From Streptomyces sp. NBC_00239 (GTDB lineage Bacteria; Actinomycetota; Actinomycetes; Streptomycetales; Streptomycetaceae), in the NCBI RefSeq assembly GCF_036194065.1, contig NZ_CP108095.1:6634001-6698000 (forward strand): a DNA stretch of 64,000 nucleotides, written 5' to 3'. The stretch's first letter is position 1; each line of letters begins with the position of its first letter. Both the position numbers and the translations under genes were made by a program. Shown here in pieces: positions 9,821-21,133 of this stretch. The notes beneath the pieces were generated by a model. The model was given only the letters and a program-made list of their open reading frames with translations. It had not been told where the DNA came from and did no database searches.

Positions 9821-11347
9821 GTGAGAGCCGCGCCGACGATCCTGCATCTGGACATGGATGCCTTCTTCGCCGCCGCCGAACAGGCGGCGAAGCCCAGCCT
9901 GCGCGGAAAGCCCGTGATCGTCGGCGGGCTCGGGCCGCGCGGTGTGGTCGCCACCGCCTCGTACGAGGCCCGGCGGTTCGGCGTGCACTCGGCCATGCCG
10001 ATGGCCCAGGCCCGGCGGCTGTGCCCGAACGGCGCGTACCTGGTGCCGCGCTTCCTGCTGTACCGCTCGGTGAGCGAGCGGGTGATGGAGCTGCTGAGGG
10101 AGCTCTCCCCGCTCGTCGAGCCGCTCAGCCTCGACGAGGCCTTCGTGGACCTGGAGGCGGGCGGGGTGGCGGCCGACGCCGCGACGGCGCGGGCCGTGGG
10201 GATGCGGCTGCGCGAGGACATCCGGGCGGCCACCGGCCTGAGCGGTTCGGTCGGGCTGGCCGGCTCCAAGATGCTCGCCAAGATCGCTTCCGAGGAGGCC
10301 AAGCCCGACGGGCTGGTCGTCATCACGCCCGGCACCGAGCGGGAACTGCTCGCGCCGATGCCGGTGCGCACGCTGCCCGGGGTCGGCCCGGCCACCGGTG
10401 AGCACCTGAGGCGGGCCGGCATCACCACCGTGGGCGAGCTGGCCGAGGCCGGCGAGGACGAGCTCGTACGGCTCGTGGGGCGCTCCCACGGGGTGGGCCT
10501 GTACCGGATGGCACTGGGCCGGGACGACCGGGCGGTGGTGGCGGAGCGGGACGCCAAGTCGGTCTCCGTCGAGGACACCTTCGACGTGGACCTCCACGAC
10601 CGGGTCCGGATCCGCACCGAGGTGCAGCGACTGGCCGACCGGTGCGTGCAGCGGCTGCGGGGCTCCGGGCACTCCGGCCGGACCATCGTCCTCAAGGTGC
10701 GGCGGTACGACTTCTCGACGCTGACGCGCTCCGAGACGCTGCGCGGGCCCACCGACGACCCGGCCGTGGTGCGGGAGGCGGCCGCCCGGCTGCTGGACGC
10801 CGTGGACACCACCGGCGGGGTGCGGCTGCTGGGGGTCGGGGTCTCGGGGCTGGCCGACTACACCCAGGAGGATCTGTTCGCGCAGGCGGCCGGGGAGGCG
10901 GAGGCCCGGGCCGCGGAGGAGGCGAGGGCGGCGGAGGAGGCGCGGGCAGCGGGAGGGGAGAGCGGCGCGCCCGGGGCCCGCGAAGGCGGCGGGGCCGGGG
11001 AGGAGGGCGGGCCCGCGGCGGAGGGGGCGCTGCCCGAGGGGGCGGGGCCGGCCGGCGTTCCGGCGGCGGAGCGGCACTGGGCGGCCGGCAGTGATGTCCG
11101 CCACGCGGAATACGGGCCCGGCTGGGTCCAGGGGAGCGGAGTGGGGCGGGTGACCGTGCGGTTCGAGGAGCCGGGTTCCGCTCCGGGCCGGGTGCGCACC
11201 TTCGCGGTGGACGATCCGGGCCTGGAGCCCGCGGAGCCGCTGCCGCTGGTGGGTCAGCCCTCGTCCGTGCTCAGCCGGCCGAAATCGCGGTCCGGTGGCG
11301 GGGCGGCCGCCGCGATGTCGCCGGGCAGCGCCACGTCCAGCCCGTAG
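9821..11347 (+). CDS. dinB: DNA polymerase IV (Y-family, DinB)
   Basis: This 508-residue error-prone translesion polymerase has the palm motif ILHLDMDAFFAAAEQ at residues 6-20, the catalytic SLDEAF at about 104-109, thumb/HhH segments (LPGVGPATGEHLRRAGI), and the little-finger domain to about residue 345. The C-terminus is unusual: an Ala/Glu/Gly low-complexity linker (about 350-415) and a final module (HAEYGPGWVQGSGVGRVTVRF) resembling the Tudor-like end found on some helicases, common in Streptomyces DinB. The last 94 bases overlap, tail to tail, the PRC-barrel gene on the other strand. Confidence 0.92.
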   Translation: MRAAPTILHLDMDAFFAAAEQAAKPSLRGKPVIVGGLGPRGVVATASYEARRFGVHSAMPMAQARRLCPNGAYLVPRFLLYRSVSERVMELLRELSPLVEPLSLDEAFVDLEAGGVAADAATARAVGMRLREDIRAATGLSGSVGLAGSKMLAKIASEEAKPDGLVVITPGTERELLAPMPVRTLPGVGPATGEHLRRAGITTVGELAEAGEDELVRLVGRSHGVGLYRMALGRDDRAVVAERDAKSVSVEDTFDVDLHDRVRIRTEVQRLADRCVQRLRGSGHSGRTIVLKVRRYDFSTLTRSETLRGPTDDPAVVREAAARLLDAVDTTGGVRLLGVGVSGLADYTQEDLFAQAAGEAEARAAEEARAAEEARAAGGESGAPGAREGGGAGEEGGPAAEGALPEGAGPAGVPAAERHWAAGSDVRHAEYGPGWVQGSGVGRVTVRFEEPGSAPGRVRTFAVDDPGLEPAEPLPLVGQPSSVLSRPKSRSGGGAAAAMSPGSATSSP

Positions 11348-11640
11348 TGGTGGTAGAGCTGGAGTTCCTGCTCCGGTGAGAGGTGGCGCCCCACCCCGAA
11401 ATCGGGTGCATCCTTGATGAGAGCGCGTTCGTACGGCACCCGGAGGGTGCCCCCGACCAGCTCGCTGGGCTCCAGCGGGACGAAGGCGTCCCTGCCGAAG
11501 AGACCGGTGCGGACGGCCGCCCATTCCGGGATGCCGGTCGCGTCGTCGAGGTACACCTCGTCGACCGTGCCGATCTTGGTGCCATTGCGGTCGAACGCCT
11601 TGCGGCCGATCAGGCTGCGCGGATCGATATCGGTCTGCAC
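11254..11640 (-). CDS. PRC-barrel domain protein
   Basis: This 128-residue small soluble protein has a PRC-barrel in residues 1-90 (SLIGRKAFDRNGTKIGTVDEVYLDD, then GRDAFVPLEPSEL) followed by a short region with HLSPEQELQLYHHYG, seen in Streptomyces PRC-barrel stress proteins. The GTG at 11640 has GGAGGG just upstream. PRC-barrels mediate protein or RNA contacts; the partner is unknown. Its 3' end overlaps dinB by 94 bp on the opposite strand. Confidence 0.82.
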   Translation of the reverse strand: MQTDIDPRSLIGRKAFDRNGTKIGTVDEVYLDDATGIPEWAAVRTGLFGRDAFVPLEPSELVGGTLRVPYERALIKDAPDFGVGRHLSPEQELQLYHHYGLDVALPGDIAAAAPPPDRDFGRLSTDEG

Positions 11641-11757
11641 GGTCCCTCCATTTGGTCGCAACTGCTCCGTTATGACTACAGAAGTGCATATTTGGAGAGG
11701 GGGCCACTCGAGGGAGTCCCAGCAACCTCGCTGGTAGTCTGGTTTCCGGCTGCTGAC

Positions 11758-11990
11758 CCTGTGCGGGAGAGTCCCCCGAGTGAACACGACGGGGGCGCCG
11801 AAGGAGCAAATCCTCCCCGGAATCTCTCAGGCAGACGTACCGCACGGACGAGGCCACTCTGGAAAGCAGGACGGGCGTCGGACGGGTGTCCGGGACCCTT
11901 CCTCACCGACGGTGAAAGCCGGGACCTCCACGGGTTACCCCCAGGAGACCCGGTGAAGCTCTCAGGTTGAGATGACAGAGGGGGAGGCCG
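11758..11990 (+). promoter_or_regulatory. Tandem glycine riboswitch upstream of gcvP
   Basis: Two consecutive aptamers are recognisable. The first has GCGGGAGAG, GGCGCCGAAGGAGCAA and CCCGGAATCTCTCAGGC. The second, from about 11857, has CTCTGGAAAGC, CACCGACGGTGAAAG and GTGAAGCTCTCAGGTTGAGATGACAGAGGGGGAGG split over its length. These are the conserved elements of the Rfam glycine (gcvT) riboswitch. It lies 59 nt before the gcvP start, so glycine is expected to switch on expression of the glycine cleavage P-protein. Confidence 0.93.
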
Positions 11991-12048
11991 TCCGGGTGCC
12001 CGCGTCGTGGCACCCCTCGAAGGTCGCGAGACCAGGAGGCCTCCTGCC

Positions 12049-14934
<2,886 letters not shown>

Positions 14935-14944
14935 CGGATGCCGC

Positions 14945-14998
14945 ACGGCCGAGGGCCGGTACCGGGAGACCCTCCCGGTACCGGCCCTCGGCCGTTTC
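14945..14998 (+). terminator. gcvP terminator
   Basis: A perfect 24-bp stem (14945-14968 with 14972-14995) with a 3-nt loop is followed by TTT. It lies 10 nt after the gcvP stop and also separates gcvP from the convergent DUF5999 gene. Confidence 0.92.
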
Positions 14999-15025
14999 GT
15001 GCTCCGTGCGCGGTGGGCGGCTCCG

Positions 15026-15232
15026 TCAGGCCGCCCGCATCACCTGCGAGGCCGCCAGCGGGCGGTGCGGGGCGATGATCTGGCCGTCGGGCAGCAGCTC
15101 ACCGGTGTCCTCGAACAGGAGGACGCCATTGCACAGCAGGCTCCAGCCCTGTTCCGGGTGGTTGGCCACCGGCCGGGCGGCCTCCCGGTCGGCGGAGTCG
15201 GCTGACGGGCAAGGTGGCTGGTGCTGGCACAT
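15026..15232 (-). CDS. DUF5999 family small protein
   Basis: This 68-residue Streptomyces-specific small protein has the family layout MCQHQPPCPSADSADREAA, WSLLCNGVLLFEDTGELLPDG and a tail with PHRP. The function is unknown. The cysteines in MCQHQPPCP could bind a metal or form a disulfide. The start at 15232 is set by family length; the frame stays open upstream to 15340 but that part is not family-like. The stretch 15233-15484 upstream holds only its promoter region; nothing else was recognised. Confidence 0.8.
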   Translation of the reverse strand: MCQHQPPCPSADSADREAARPVANHPEQGWSLLCNGVLLFEDTGELLPDGQIIAPHRPLAASQVMRAA

Positions 15233-15484
15233 GGATGCGTTCTTTCGCTGCGGTGTGGTGAGTGTGCTGCGGCTCGATGCGGTGTTCATGGCCGCCCCCC
15301 GTATCGTCATTCGGTTGGTCCGGGACAAGTGTTGCCCCACGGCGGTCGTTCCGCAGGGATTTCCCGGTAGCTGTCCTCACCGATTGATGACGCATCACTC
15401 CTGCGGGCGGTTCAGTTCAACTGCCCGGCCTTTTCGGGTGGTTCGCGGATGGCCCGAGCGGGCTAGTCCGAATGGCGTACCCGG

Positions 15485-16081
15485 TCAGGCGGGGGTGGCC
15501 AGGGCGGGCGGGGCCAGCCGGTGGGTCAGCACCGGCAGCAGTTCGGACACCGGATGCGGCCGGTACGCGGCGATCCCGGGCGGCGCCGGGGCGAGCGGGA
15601 CCAGCAGATCGGCGGCGGCCGGCAGCCCGGCGGCCGGGTCGGCGCCCACCGCCCGGTGCAGCCACAGCGTCAGCATGTACAGCTCCGGCACCGACAGCAG
15701 CCGGGGCTGGAACGGCGTGCCCAGTGACTCCGCCTGGCGCAGGGCGCGTTCGGTGGCGGTCACGTAGGGCCCCTCGAAGAAATGGGAGAAGACCCAGCCG
15801 TCGGCGGTGAGCCGGGTGTCGGCCGCGGCCACGAAGCGGTCGCCGCTGCGGATCAGGAACCGCCAGCCGGACAGTCGGGTGCGAGGCGGCCGGCCGCCGG
15901 TGGCCCGCGAGAGGTTCAGCCGCTCCAGGACGTGTACGGGGAGCGGGAGTTCGGCGGTCACCGGGCCCTGCAGCGCACGCAGGGCGGGAGTGTGGGCCTC
16001 ATGGACGGCCAGGGGGGAACCGAGTGCCGCGAGGACGCTGCGCAGGGCGGGCGCGGGGGCAGGAGGGACATGCAGCGGCAT
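15485..16081 (-). CDS. Conserved hypothetical protein (actinobacterial)
   Basis: This 198-residue protein of unknown family has a coding-like composition. It looks like a mixed alpha/beta cytoplasmic protein with no signal peptide or membrane segment. A central stretch (LSGWRFLIRSGDRFVAAADTRLTADGWVFSHFFEGPYV, residues about 75-112) and a leucine-rich helix near the end are the most structured parts. A start at 16081 follows GAGAGGCGACC. It is transcribed away from the GCS2-type gene at 16594. No function is proposed. Confidence 0.6.
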   Translation of the reverse strand: MPLHVPPAPAPALRSVLAALGSPLAVHEAHTPALRALQGPVTAELPLPVHVLERLNLSRATGGRPPRTRLSGWRFLIRSGDRFVAAADTRLTADGWVFSHFFEGPYVTATERALRQAESLGTPFQPRLLSVPELYMLTLWLHRAVGADPAAGLPAAADLLVPLAPAPPGIAAYRPHPVSELLPVLTHRLAPPALATPA

Positions 16082-16593
16082 GATGGGTCGCCTCTCACTT
16101 GGGAGACCTGTGGAAACGGGGGGAGTGCGGTGGGTGCAGAGAGTGCGGACGGCGCTGTCGCATTCTGGGGCCAGAGAGGGGTGGAGGGGCAATGGCCGCG
16201 CGCCAACTCTCTGCCTTGATTGCGGAGTTTATACGACACGTGTTCACGCAGTGTTTCGGGTAGCCGTCCCGCCTAAAGCGGACAAGGGGCATACCGGTCC
16301 CGCTGCCGTGGATTTCATGTCGAGGGTGCGCGGGATTGCCGCGCTGACCTCGGAGGTTACCCGAAGGGGGCTCGGCTGGAAAGCGCCGGTATTGAGAGCG
16401 CGGCACGGTCGGGCGGAATGTGCGCAGCGGTCCATGCGAAGTGAATATGCCGAAGCGCTGCTTCGGCCAAACCGGCGCACGCTCCCGGCGGGAACGGGCG
16501 CCGGTGCGTTATCGATCACCGCGCCGGGGCATCATCGACCGTAACGCGACGGCCGGGCACCCGGTTGGCGCCCAGCCGAGGAGGGACGCTTCG
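16082..16593. other. Intergenic region between divergent genes
   Basis: This 512-bp gap is less GC-rich than its surroundings. It holds an ACACGTGT palindrome at 16236-16243 and a TATAAA-like box on the minus strand nearby. These could serve the divergent promoters of the hypothetical gene at 16081 and the ligase gene at 16594. No gene or RNA was recognised. Confidence 0.4.
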
Positions 16594-18132
16594 ATGGGGG
16601 AGAAGGTCGTGGCAGGCGATTTCGACCTGTCCGATCGGCAAAGGTACCGGCGGAAGCTCCACGAGTGCCTTGAGGGACTGGGGCGGCTTCTGGCGGAGAA
16701 GAGGTTCGACCGCCCGAAGAATCTCATGGGGCTGGAGATCGAGCTGAATCTCGCGGGTTCCGACGGACTGCCGAGAATGATGAATGCCCAGGTGCTCGAC
16801 CGGATTGCGAGTTCAGATTTCCAGACGGAACTCGGGATGTTCAACCTGGAGGTCAACATTGTCCCGCACCGGATCGGCGGGAGGGTGTTCGACCAGCTCA
16901 CGGAGGAATTGCAGACCGGGCTCGGGTATGCGCACCGGATGGCTGCGGAGATCGATGCCGGTGTGGTGATGATCGGTATTCTGCCGACCATCGCGCACGC
17001 CGACCTGGTGTCGGCGAACCTTTCCGACGTGGACCGGTACACGCTGCTCAACAACCAGATCGTGACCGCGCGGGGCGAGGACTTCACCCTCGACATCGAC
17101 GGGGTGGAGCGGCTGACCTGCACGACCACGTCGATCGTGCCCGAAGCGGCCTGTACGTCGGTGCAGTTGCACCTCCAGGTCACTCCGGGCCGGTTCGCGG
17201 CGGTGTGGAACGCGGCGCAGGCGGTGACGGCCGTGCAGATCGCGGTGGGCGCCAACTCCCCCTTCCTGTTCGGCCGGGAGCTGTGGCGCGAGTCCCGGCC
17301 GCCGCTGTTCACGCAGGCAACCGACACCCGGCCGCCCGAGCTCCAGGCCCAGGGGGTGCGGCCGCGCACCTGGTTCGGGGAGCGGTGGGTGGACTCCGCG
17401 TACGAGCTCTTCGAGGAGAACGTGCGCTTCTTCCCGGCGCTGCTGCCGATCTGCGACGAGGAGGAGCCGCTGCGGGTGCTCGACGAGGGCGGGGTGCCGC
17501 GGCTGCAGGAGCTGGTCCTGCACAACGGCACGGTGTACCGGTGGAACCGGCCGGTGTACGGGGTGGCGGACGGGGTGCCGCACCTGCGCGTCGAGAACCG
17601 GGTGCTGCCGGCCGGTCCCACGGTCGTCGACGTCGTCGCCAACGCGGCCTTCTACTACGGGCTGGTGCGCGCGCTGGCCGACGAGGCGCGGCCGGTGTGG
17701 ACGCGGATGTCGTTCGCCGAGGCCGAGGCCAACTTCGACGCGGCCTGCCGGTACGGGATCGACGCCCGGCTGCGGTGGCCGCGGCGCGGGCGGGGCGGCG
17801 GCCTGGCCACGGTGTCGGCGGTCCGGCTGGTCCTGGACGAGCTGCTGCCGCTCGCCGCGTCCGGGCTCGACGCCTGGGGCATCGAGCCGGCCGACCGCGA
17901 CCTGTACCTGGGCATCATCGAGGAGCGCTGCCGGCGGCGGGTCAACGGGGCGACCTGGCAGGTGGACACGTATCACCGGGCGCGGGCGGCCGGGCTCGGG
18001 CGGGACGCGGCGCTGGCGGCGCTGACGCGGCGCTATGCGGAGCTGATGCGGCGGGGGGAGCCGGTGCATACGTGGCCGGCCGGGTTGGCGGACGGGGAGC
18101 GGGTCGCTGCCGCGGTGGTCGGGCGGGGGTGA
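16594..18132 (+). CDS. Glutamate-cysteine ligase (GCS2) family protein
   Basis: This 512-residue protein has the N-terminal GCS2-type motif MGLEIELNL (near residues 45-53), FNLEVNIVPHRIGG, and a long ATP-grasp-like/glutamine synthetase-like fold with the conserved TSVQLHLQV and NSPFLFGRELWRESR segments. Family members join glutamate to cysteine or a similar amine. Actinobacteria do not make glutathione, so the true substrate is open (ergothioneine gamma-glutamyl-cysteine synthesis or another ligation). The ATG at 16594 follows GAGGAGGGA. The upstream extension to 16420 is rejected. Confidence 0.8.
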   Translation: MGEKVVAGDFDLSDRQRYRRKLHECLEGLGRLLAEKRFDRPKNLMGLEIELNLAGSDGLPRMMNAQVLDRIASSDFQTELGMFNLEVNIVPHRIGGRVFDQLTEELQTGLGYAHRMAAEIDAGVVMIGILPTIAHADLVSANLSDVDRYTLLNNQIVTARGEDFTLDIDGVERLTCTTTSIVPEAACTSVQLHLQVTPGRFAAVWNAAQAVTAVQIAVGANSPFLFGRELWRESRPPLFTQATDTRPPELQAQGVRPRTWFGERWVDSAYELFEENVRFFPALLPICDEEEPLRVLDEGGVPRLQELVLHNGTVYRWNRPVYGVADGVPHLRVENRVLPAGPTVVDVVANAAFYYGLVRALADEARPVWTRMSFAEAEANFDAACRYGIDARLRWPRRGRGGGLATVSAVRLVLDELLPLAASGLDAWGIEPADRDLYLGIIEERCRRRVNGATWQVDTYHRARAAGLGRDAALAALTRRYAELMRRGEPVHTWPAGLADGERVAAAVVGRG

Positions 18133-18453
18133 CGGCCGTGCGGCCGGGCCGGGGCGGGCCGGGCCTTCGGGGCGGAGCCCCAAGCAACCCGGCTGACGCC
18201 GGGCACCGGGCTCCGCCCGGACCCGCGCCTCAAACGCCGGCGGGGCTGGGTTCGGTGAGCCGGCGGGGCTGGGTTGGGTGAGCCGGTGGGGCTGGGTTCG
18301 GGGCGGCGGGGGCCGGCGGGGGATGGGTTCGGTGAGCCGGCGGGGGATGGGTTCGGTGGGCTGGACTTGGGTTCTGGGCGTGATCTTCGTATGGGTTTAC
18401 GAGACCATGGTGGGAGGTGTGGCGGGTGCGGGAAAGCTGAACTGGAGTCAGTC
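18133..18453. repeat. Intergenic repeats, 23-bp tandem array plus dispersed element
   Basis: From 18237 to about 18361 a 23-bp unit of the form CCGGCGGGGCTGGGTTCGGTGAG recurs about five times with changes and one longer copy. Just before it, 18205-18250 contains GGCTCCGCCC...CGCGCCTCAAACGCCGGCG, an element that appears twice more at 23986-24079. The array is out of any convincing gene. Confidence 0.75.
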
Positions 18454-19266
18454 GTGCGGGCAGAGCCGGGACAGGTCGTCGGATCTTCGGATGGGGTAGT
18501 GCTGGACCGGGGGATCCTCCGGTCCGAGACGCTGCTGGTGCTCGCCCTCTCGCTGGGGGCCAGCGGAGTGTCCGCGCTGATCAGTTTCATCGGATCGCTG
18601 ACCAAGCCGGGCGGTCTCAAGGACCAGGCGGCGACCCTCAACGGCTCGTACGCGCCCGGCCGCCCCTGGCTGGACCTGGCCTGGCAGCTCTTCGGGATCG
18701 CGACCGCGCTGGTGCCGGTGCTGCTGGTGGCGCACCTGCTGACCCGGGAAGGCGCCGGCGGCCTGCGCGCCCTCGGTTTCGACCGCTCGCGGCCCTGGTG
18801 GGACGGCGGGCGCGGGGCGCTGGTCGCGGCCGGTATCGGCAGCGCCGGGCTGGCCTTCTACCTGGTCGCGCGGGCCACCGGCTTCAACCTGACGGTGGTG
18901 CCGGAGGCGCTGCCCGACGTGTGGTGGAAGTTCCCCGTGCTGATCCTCTCCGCCGTGCAGAACTCCGTGGTGGAGGAGGTCATCGTGCTCGGATACCTGC
19001 TGCGCCGGCTGGGGCAGCTGGGCTGGACGCCGATGGCCGCGCTGGTGGCCAGCTCGGTACTGCGCGGCTCGTACCACCTCTACCAGGGCATCGGTGGGTT
19101 CATCGGGAACATGGTGATGGGCGCCGTCTTCGTGCTGCTGTACCGCCGGTGGGGGCGGATCGGTCCGCTCGTGGTGGCCCACGCGCTTCTCGACGTCGTG
19201 GCCTTCGTCGGGTACGCGCTGCTGGCCGGCCACGTCGACTGGCTGCCCACTCCCGACAAGGGCTGA
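18454..19266 (+). CDS. CPBP-family intramembrane metalloprotease (Abi/CAAX-type)
   Basis: This 270-residue polytopic membrane protein has the CPBP/ABI signature: motif 1 EEVIVLGYLLRRLG, motif 2 SYHLYQG, motif 3 HALLDVV. Family members are glutamate intramembrane proteases (CAAX processing, bacteriocin immunity, sigma-factor signalling). The usual Arg of EExxxR is a hydrophobic residue here, a change known in many Streptomyces copies. The GTG at 18454 with weak GGAG is the best start; the frame is open upstream through the tandem repeats. The stop codon lies in a 15-bp tandem repeat. The substrate is unknown. Confidence 0.8.
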   Translation: MRAEPGQVVGSSDGVVLDRGILRSETLLVLALSLGASGVSALISFIGSLTKPGGLKDQAATLNGSYAPGRPWLDLAWQLFGIATALVPVLLVAHLLTREGAGGLRALGFDRSRPWWDGGRGALVAAGIGSAGLAFYLVARATGFNLTVVPEALPDVWWKFPVLILSAVQNSVVEEVIVLGYLLRRLGQLGWTPMAALVASSVLRGSYHLYQGIGGFIGNMVMGAVFVLLYRRWGRIGPLVVAHALLDVVAFVGYALLAGHVDWLPTPDKG

Positions 19267-19293
19267 CCCGACAAGGGCTGACCCGACAAGGGT
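19252..19293 (+). repeat. 15-bp tandem repeat containing a stop codon
   Basis: CCCGACAAGGGCTGA occurs at 19252-19266 and 19267-19281, with a partial third copy CCCGACAAGGGT at 19282-19293. The first copy ends exactly at the stop codon of the CPBP gene, so each unit encodes Pro-Asp-Lys-Gly-stop. Confidence 0.95.
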
Positions 19294-19359
19294 CGCAGCG
19301 TCGCGCCGGGGCGCGCGGGCGGCCCCCGGCGCGGGGGCCTCGCGATGCCACTCGGGGCG

Positions 19360-20181
19360 TTACGGTCCGGCGAGCAGTTCGCCGTCGATCACGGTCACGG
19401 CGCGGCCCGTCAGGAGGGTGCGGTCGTCGCGCAGGCTGACGCGGACCAGGCCGGTACGGGCGGAACCCTGGAATCCGGTGAGTTCGGTACGGCCCAGGCG
19501 CGCGGCCCAGAAGGGGGCGAGGGCGGTGTGCGCGCTGCCCGTGACGGGGTCCTCGTCGATGCCGGCGGCCGGGAAGAACCCGCGGGAGGCGAAGTCGTAG
19601 CCGCGGGCCGGGTCTTCGGCGGCGGCGGTGACCACGACCCCGCGCCGGGCGTACCCGCGCAGGGCGGCGAGGTCCGGGCGCAGGGTGCGTACGGCCTCCT
19701 CGTCGCGGAGCTCCACGAGCAGGTCGCCGATGTGGTCGGAGGTGTCGTGCACCGAGACGATCTCGGCCCGGAGCGCGGCGGCGATCTCGGCGGGGGGCTC
19801 GACCGGGGTGAGGGTCGAGGTGGGGAAGTCCAGGGTGAGCAGGCCGTCCGCACCGGCTTCCGCGCTGAGGATCCCGCAGCGGGCGGCGAAGCGGATGGCG
19901 CCGCGCGCCAGACCGGCGGCGGCCAGCACGTGCGCTGTGGCGAGCGTGGCGTGCCCGCACATGTCCACCTCGGTCGTCGGAGTGAACCAGCGCAGCGCCC
20001 AGCCCGCGGGGCCGCCGGGCGGCAGCGGGTGGGTGAAGGCCGTCTCGGGGAGGTTGACCTCGGCGGCCACCTGCCGGAGCCAGTCGTCGGCGGGGAAACC
20101 GTCCCCGTCGAGGACGAGCACCCCTGCCGGGTTGCCTGAGAAGGGGCGGTCGGTGAAGGCGTCGACGATACGAATGCGCAT
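19360..20181 (-). CDS. PhzF-family isomerase
   Basis: This 273-residue protein has the two-lobed PhzF fold. Family landmarks are visible: FTDRPFSGNPAGV at the N-terminus, the catalytic glutamate in NLPETAF (about residue 46), the CGHATLATAHVL strand-helix, and DEDPVTGSAHTAL in the second lobe. Members catalyse isomerisations related to diaminopimelate epimerase; only some take part in phenazine synthesis. No phenazine genes are near, so this is probably a housekeeping homologue of unknown substrate. Confidence 0.88.
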   Translation of the reverse strand: MRIRIVDAFTDRPFSGNPAGVLVLDGDGFPADDWLRQVAAEVNLPETAFTHPLPPGGPAGWALRWFTPTTEVDMCGHATLATAHVLAAAGLARGAIRFAARCGILSAEAGADGLLTLDFPTSTLTPVEPPAEIAAALRAEIVSVHDTSDHIGDLLVELRDEEAVRTLRPDLAALRGYARRGVVVTAAAEDPARGYDFASRGFFPAAGIDEDPVTGSAHTALAPFWAARLGRTELTGFQGSARTGLVRVSLRDDRTLLTGRAVTVIDGELLAGP

Positions 20182-20284
20182 GCCACGAACCTAAGGCGGG
20201 ATACGGCCGGGGCGTCAAGATCGCGATCGGCGGGCCGGCGGTGGACGCCGGAACGTGTTCGGTGTCTTGTCATGCCGAGACTAC

Positions 20285-20294
20285 CGATATATCG
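20285..20294. promoter_or_regulatory. CGATATATCG palindrome, likely PadR operator
   Basis: A perfect 10-bp palindrome, AT-rich in a GC-rich context, lies 71 bp before the padR-like gene. PadR-type regulators of Actinobacteria typically repress themselves through such ATAT-centred dyads. Confidence 0.6.
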
Positions 20295-20365
20295 TTGAAG
20301 CATCGGAACCGGTCGATGATCGGTTGTGACTGTTCGGAACCAACGATGACGAAAGGAGCGCGGTC

Positions 20366-20983
20366 ATGCGTTCACATGGACACGGGCACGAGCGCGGCCA
20401 TGAGCACGGGCGGGGTCACGGCCACTGCGGGCCGGACCGTCGGGACGGGGAGTACGAGGGCAGGCGCGCCGCGTTCGGGCCGTTCGGGCCGCCCTTCGGC
20501 GGTGGGCCGTTCGGGCGGGGCGGCCGCGGCGGTCCGCACCGGCGGGCCCGGCGCGGAGACGTGAGGGCGTCGATCCTGGCGCTGCTCTCCGACCGGCCGA
20601 TGCACGGCTACGAGATGATCCAGGAGATCGGGGAGCGCAGCGGCGGGGCGTGGAAGCCCAGCCCGGGCTCCGTCTACCCCACGCTCCAGATGCTTGAGGA
20701 CGAGGGGCTGATCACCAGCGAGAGCGAGGGCGGCAAGAAGCTGTTCACGCTCACCGAGGCCGGTCGCGCCGAGGCCGAGACCGGCCCCGACGCGCCCTGG
20801 GAGGAAGCCGGGCGCGGGGTCGACTGGGACTCGATGAACGAGGTCCGCCAAGCCGGATTCGGCCTCATGGAGGCGTTCGGGCAGGTCTTCAAGACCGGGA
20901 CGCCCGAGCAGCGCCGGAAGGCGCTCGCGGTCATCGGCGACGCCCGCAAGAAGCTCTACCTGATCCTGGCCGACGAGGACTGA
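20366..20983 (+). CDS. PadR-family transcriptional regulator with His-rich N-terminus
   Basis: This 205-residue protein has a PadR winged-helix domain at about 63-145 (VRASILALLSDRPMHGYEMIQEI ... PSPGSVYPTLQMLEDEGLI) and a C-terminal dimerisation helix. The first 25 residues are His/Gly-rich (HGHGHERGHEHGRGHGHC) and followed by Gly/Pro repeats, which could bind nickel, zinc or copper. The ATG has GAAAGGAG at 20351-20358. An AT-rich palindrome is in the promoter region. The regulated genes are unknown; autoregulation is likely. Confidence 0.88.
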   Translation: MRSHGHGHERGHEHGRGHGHCGPDRRDGEYEGRRAAFGPFGPPFGGGPFGRGGRGGPHRRARRGDVRASILALLSDRPMHGYEMIQEIGERSGGAWKPSPGSVYPTLQMLEDEGLITSESEGGKKLFTLTEAGRAEAETGPDAPWEEAGRGVDWDSMNEVRQAGFGLMEAFGQVFKTGTPEQRRKALAVIGDARKKLYLILADED

Positions 20984-21070
20984 GCAGCGGCCGGCCAGGT
21001 CTGCCCGGCCGGGCGGAAAGGCGGCAGCGCCCCGCGGTGAGCCCGCGGGGCGCTGTGGTGCGTTCGTACG

Positions 21071-21130
21071 GGATCCGGGTGCGAGGGTCCGGGTACGGGG
21101 GGTCCGGGTGCGGAGGGTCCCGGTGCGGAG
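21071..21130. repeat. 15-bp tandem repeat, four units
   Basis: Four consecutive 15-bp units (GGATCCGGGTGCGAG, GGTCCGGGTACGGGG, GGTCCGGGTGCGGAG, GGTCCCGGTGCGGAG) fill the gap between the PadR gene and the convergent SRPBCC gene. Confidence 0.9.
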
Positions 21131-21133
21131 GGG

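Noticed and set aside
9794..11857. 687-codon minus-strand ORF across dinB
   Set aside because: Shadow frame of dinB and its flank; true minus-strand gene is the short PRC-barrel gene.
16231..16262. Possible sigma-B-type promoter (GTTT ... GGGTAG)
   Set aside because: Spacing of the two boxes (27 nt) is far from the 14-16 nt needed.
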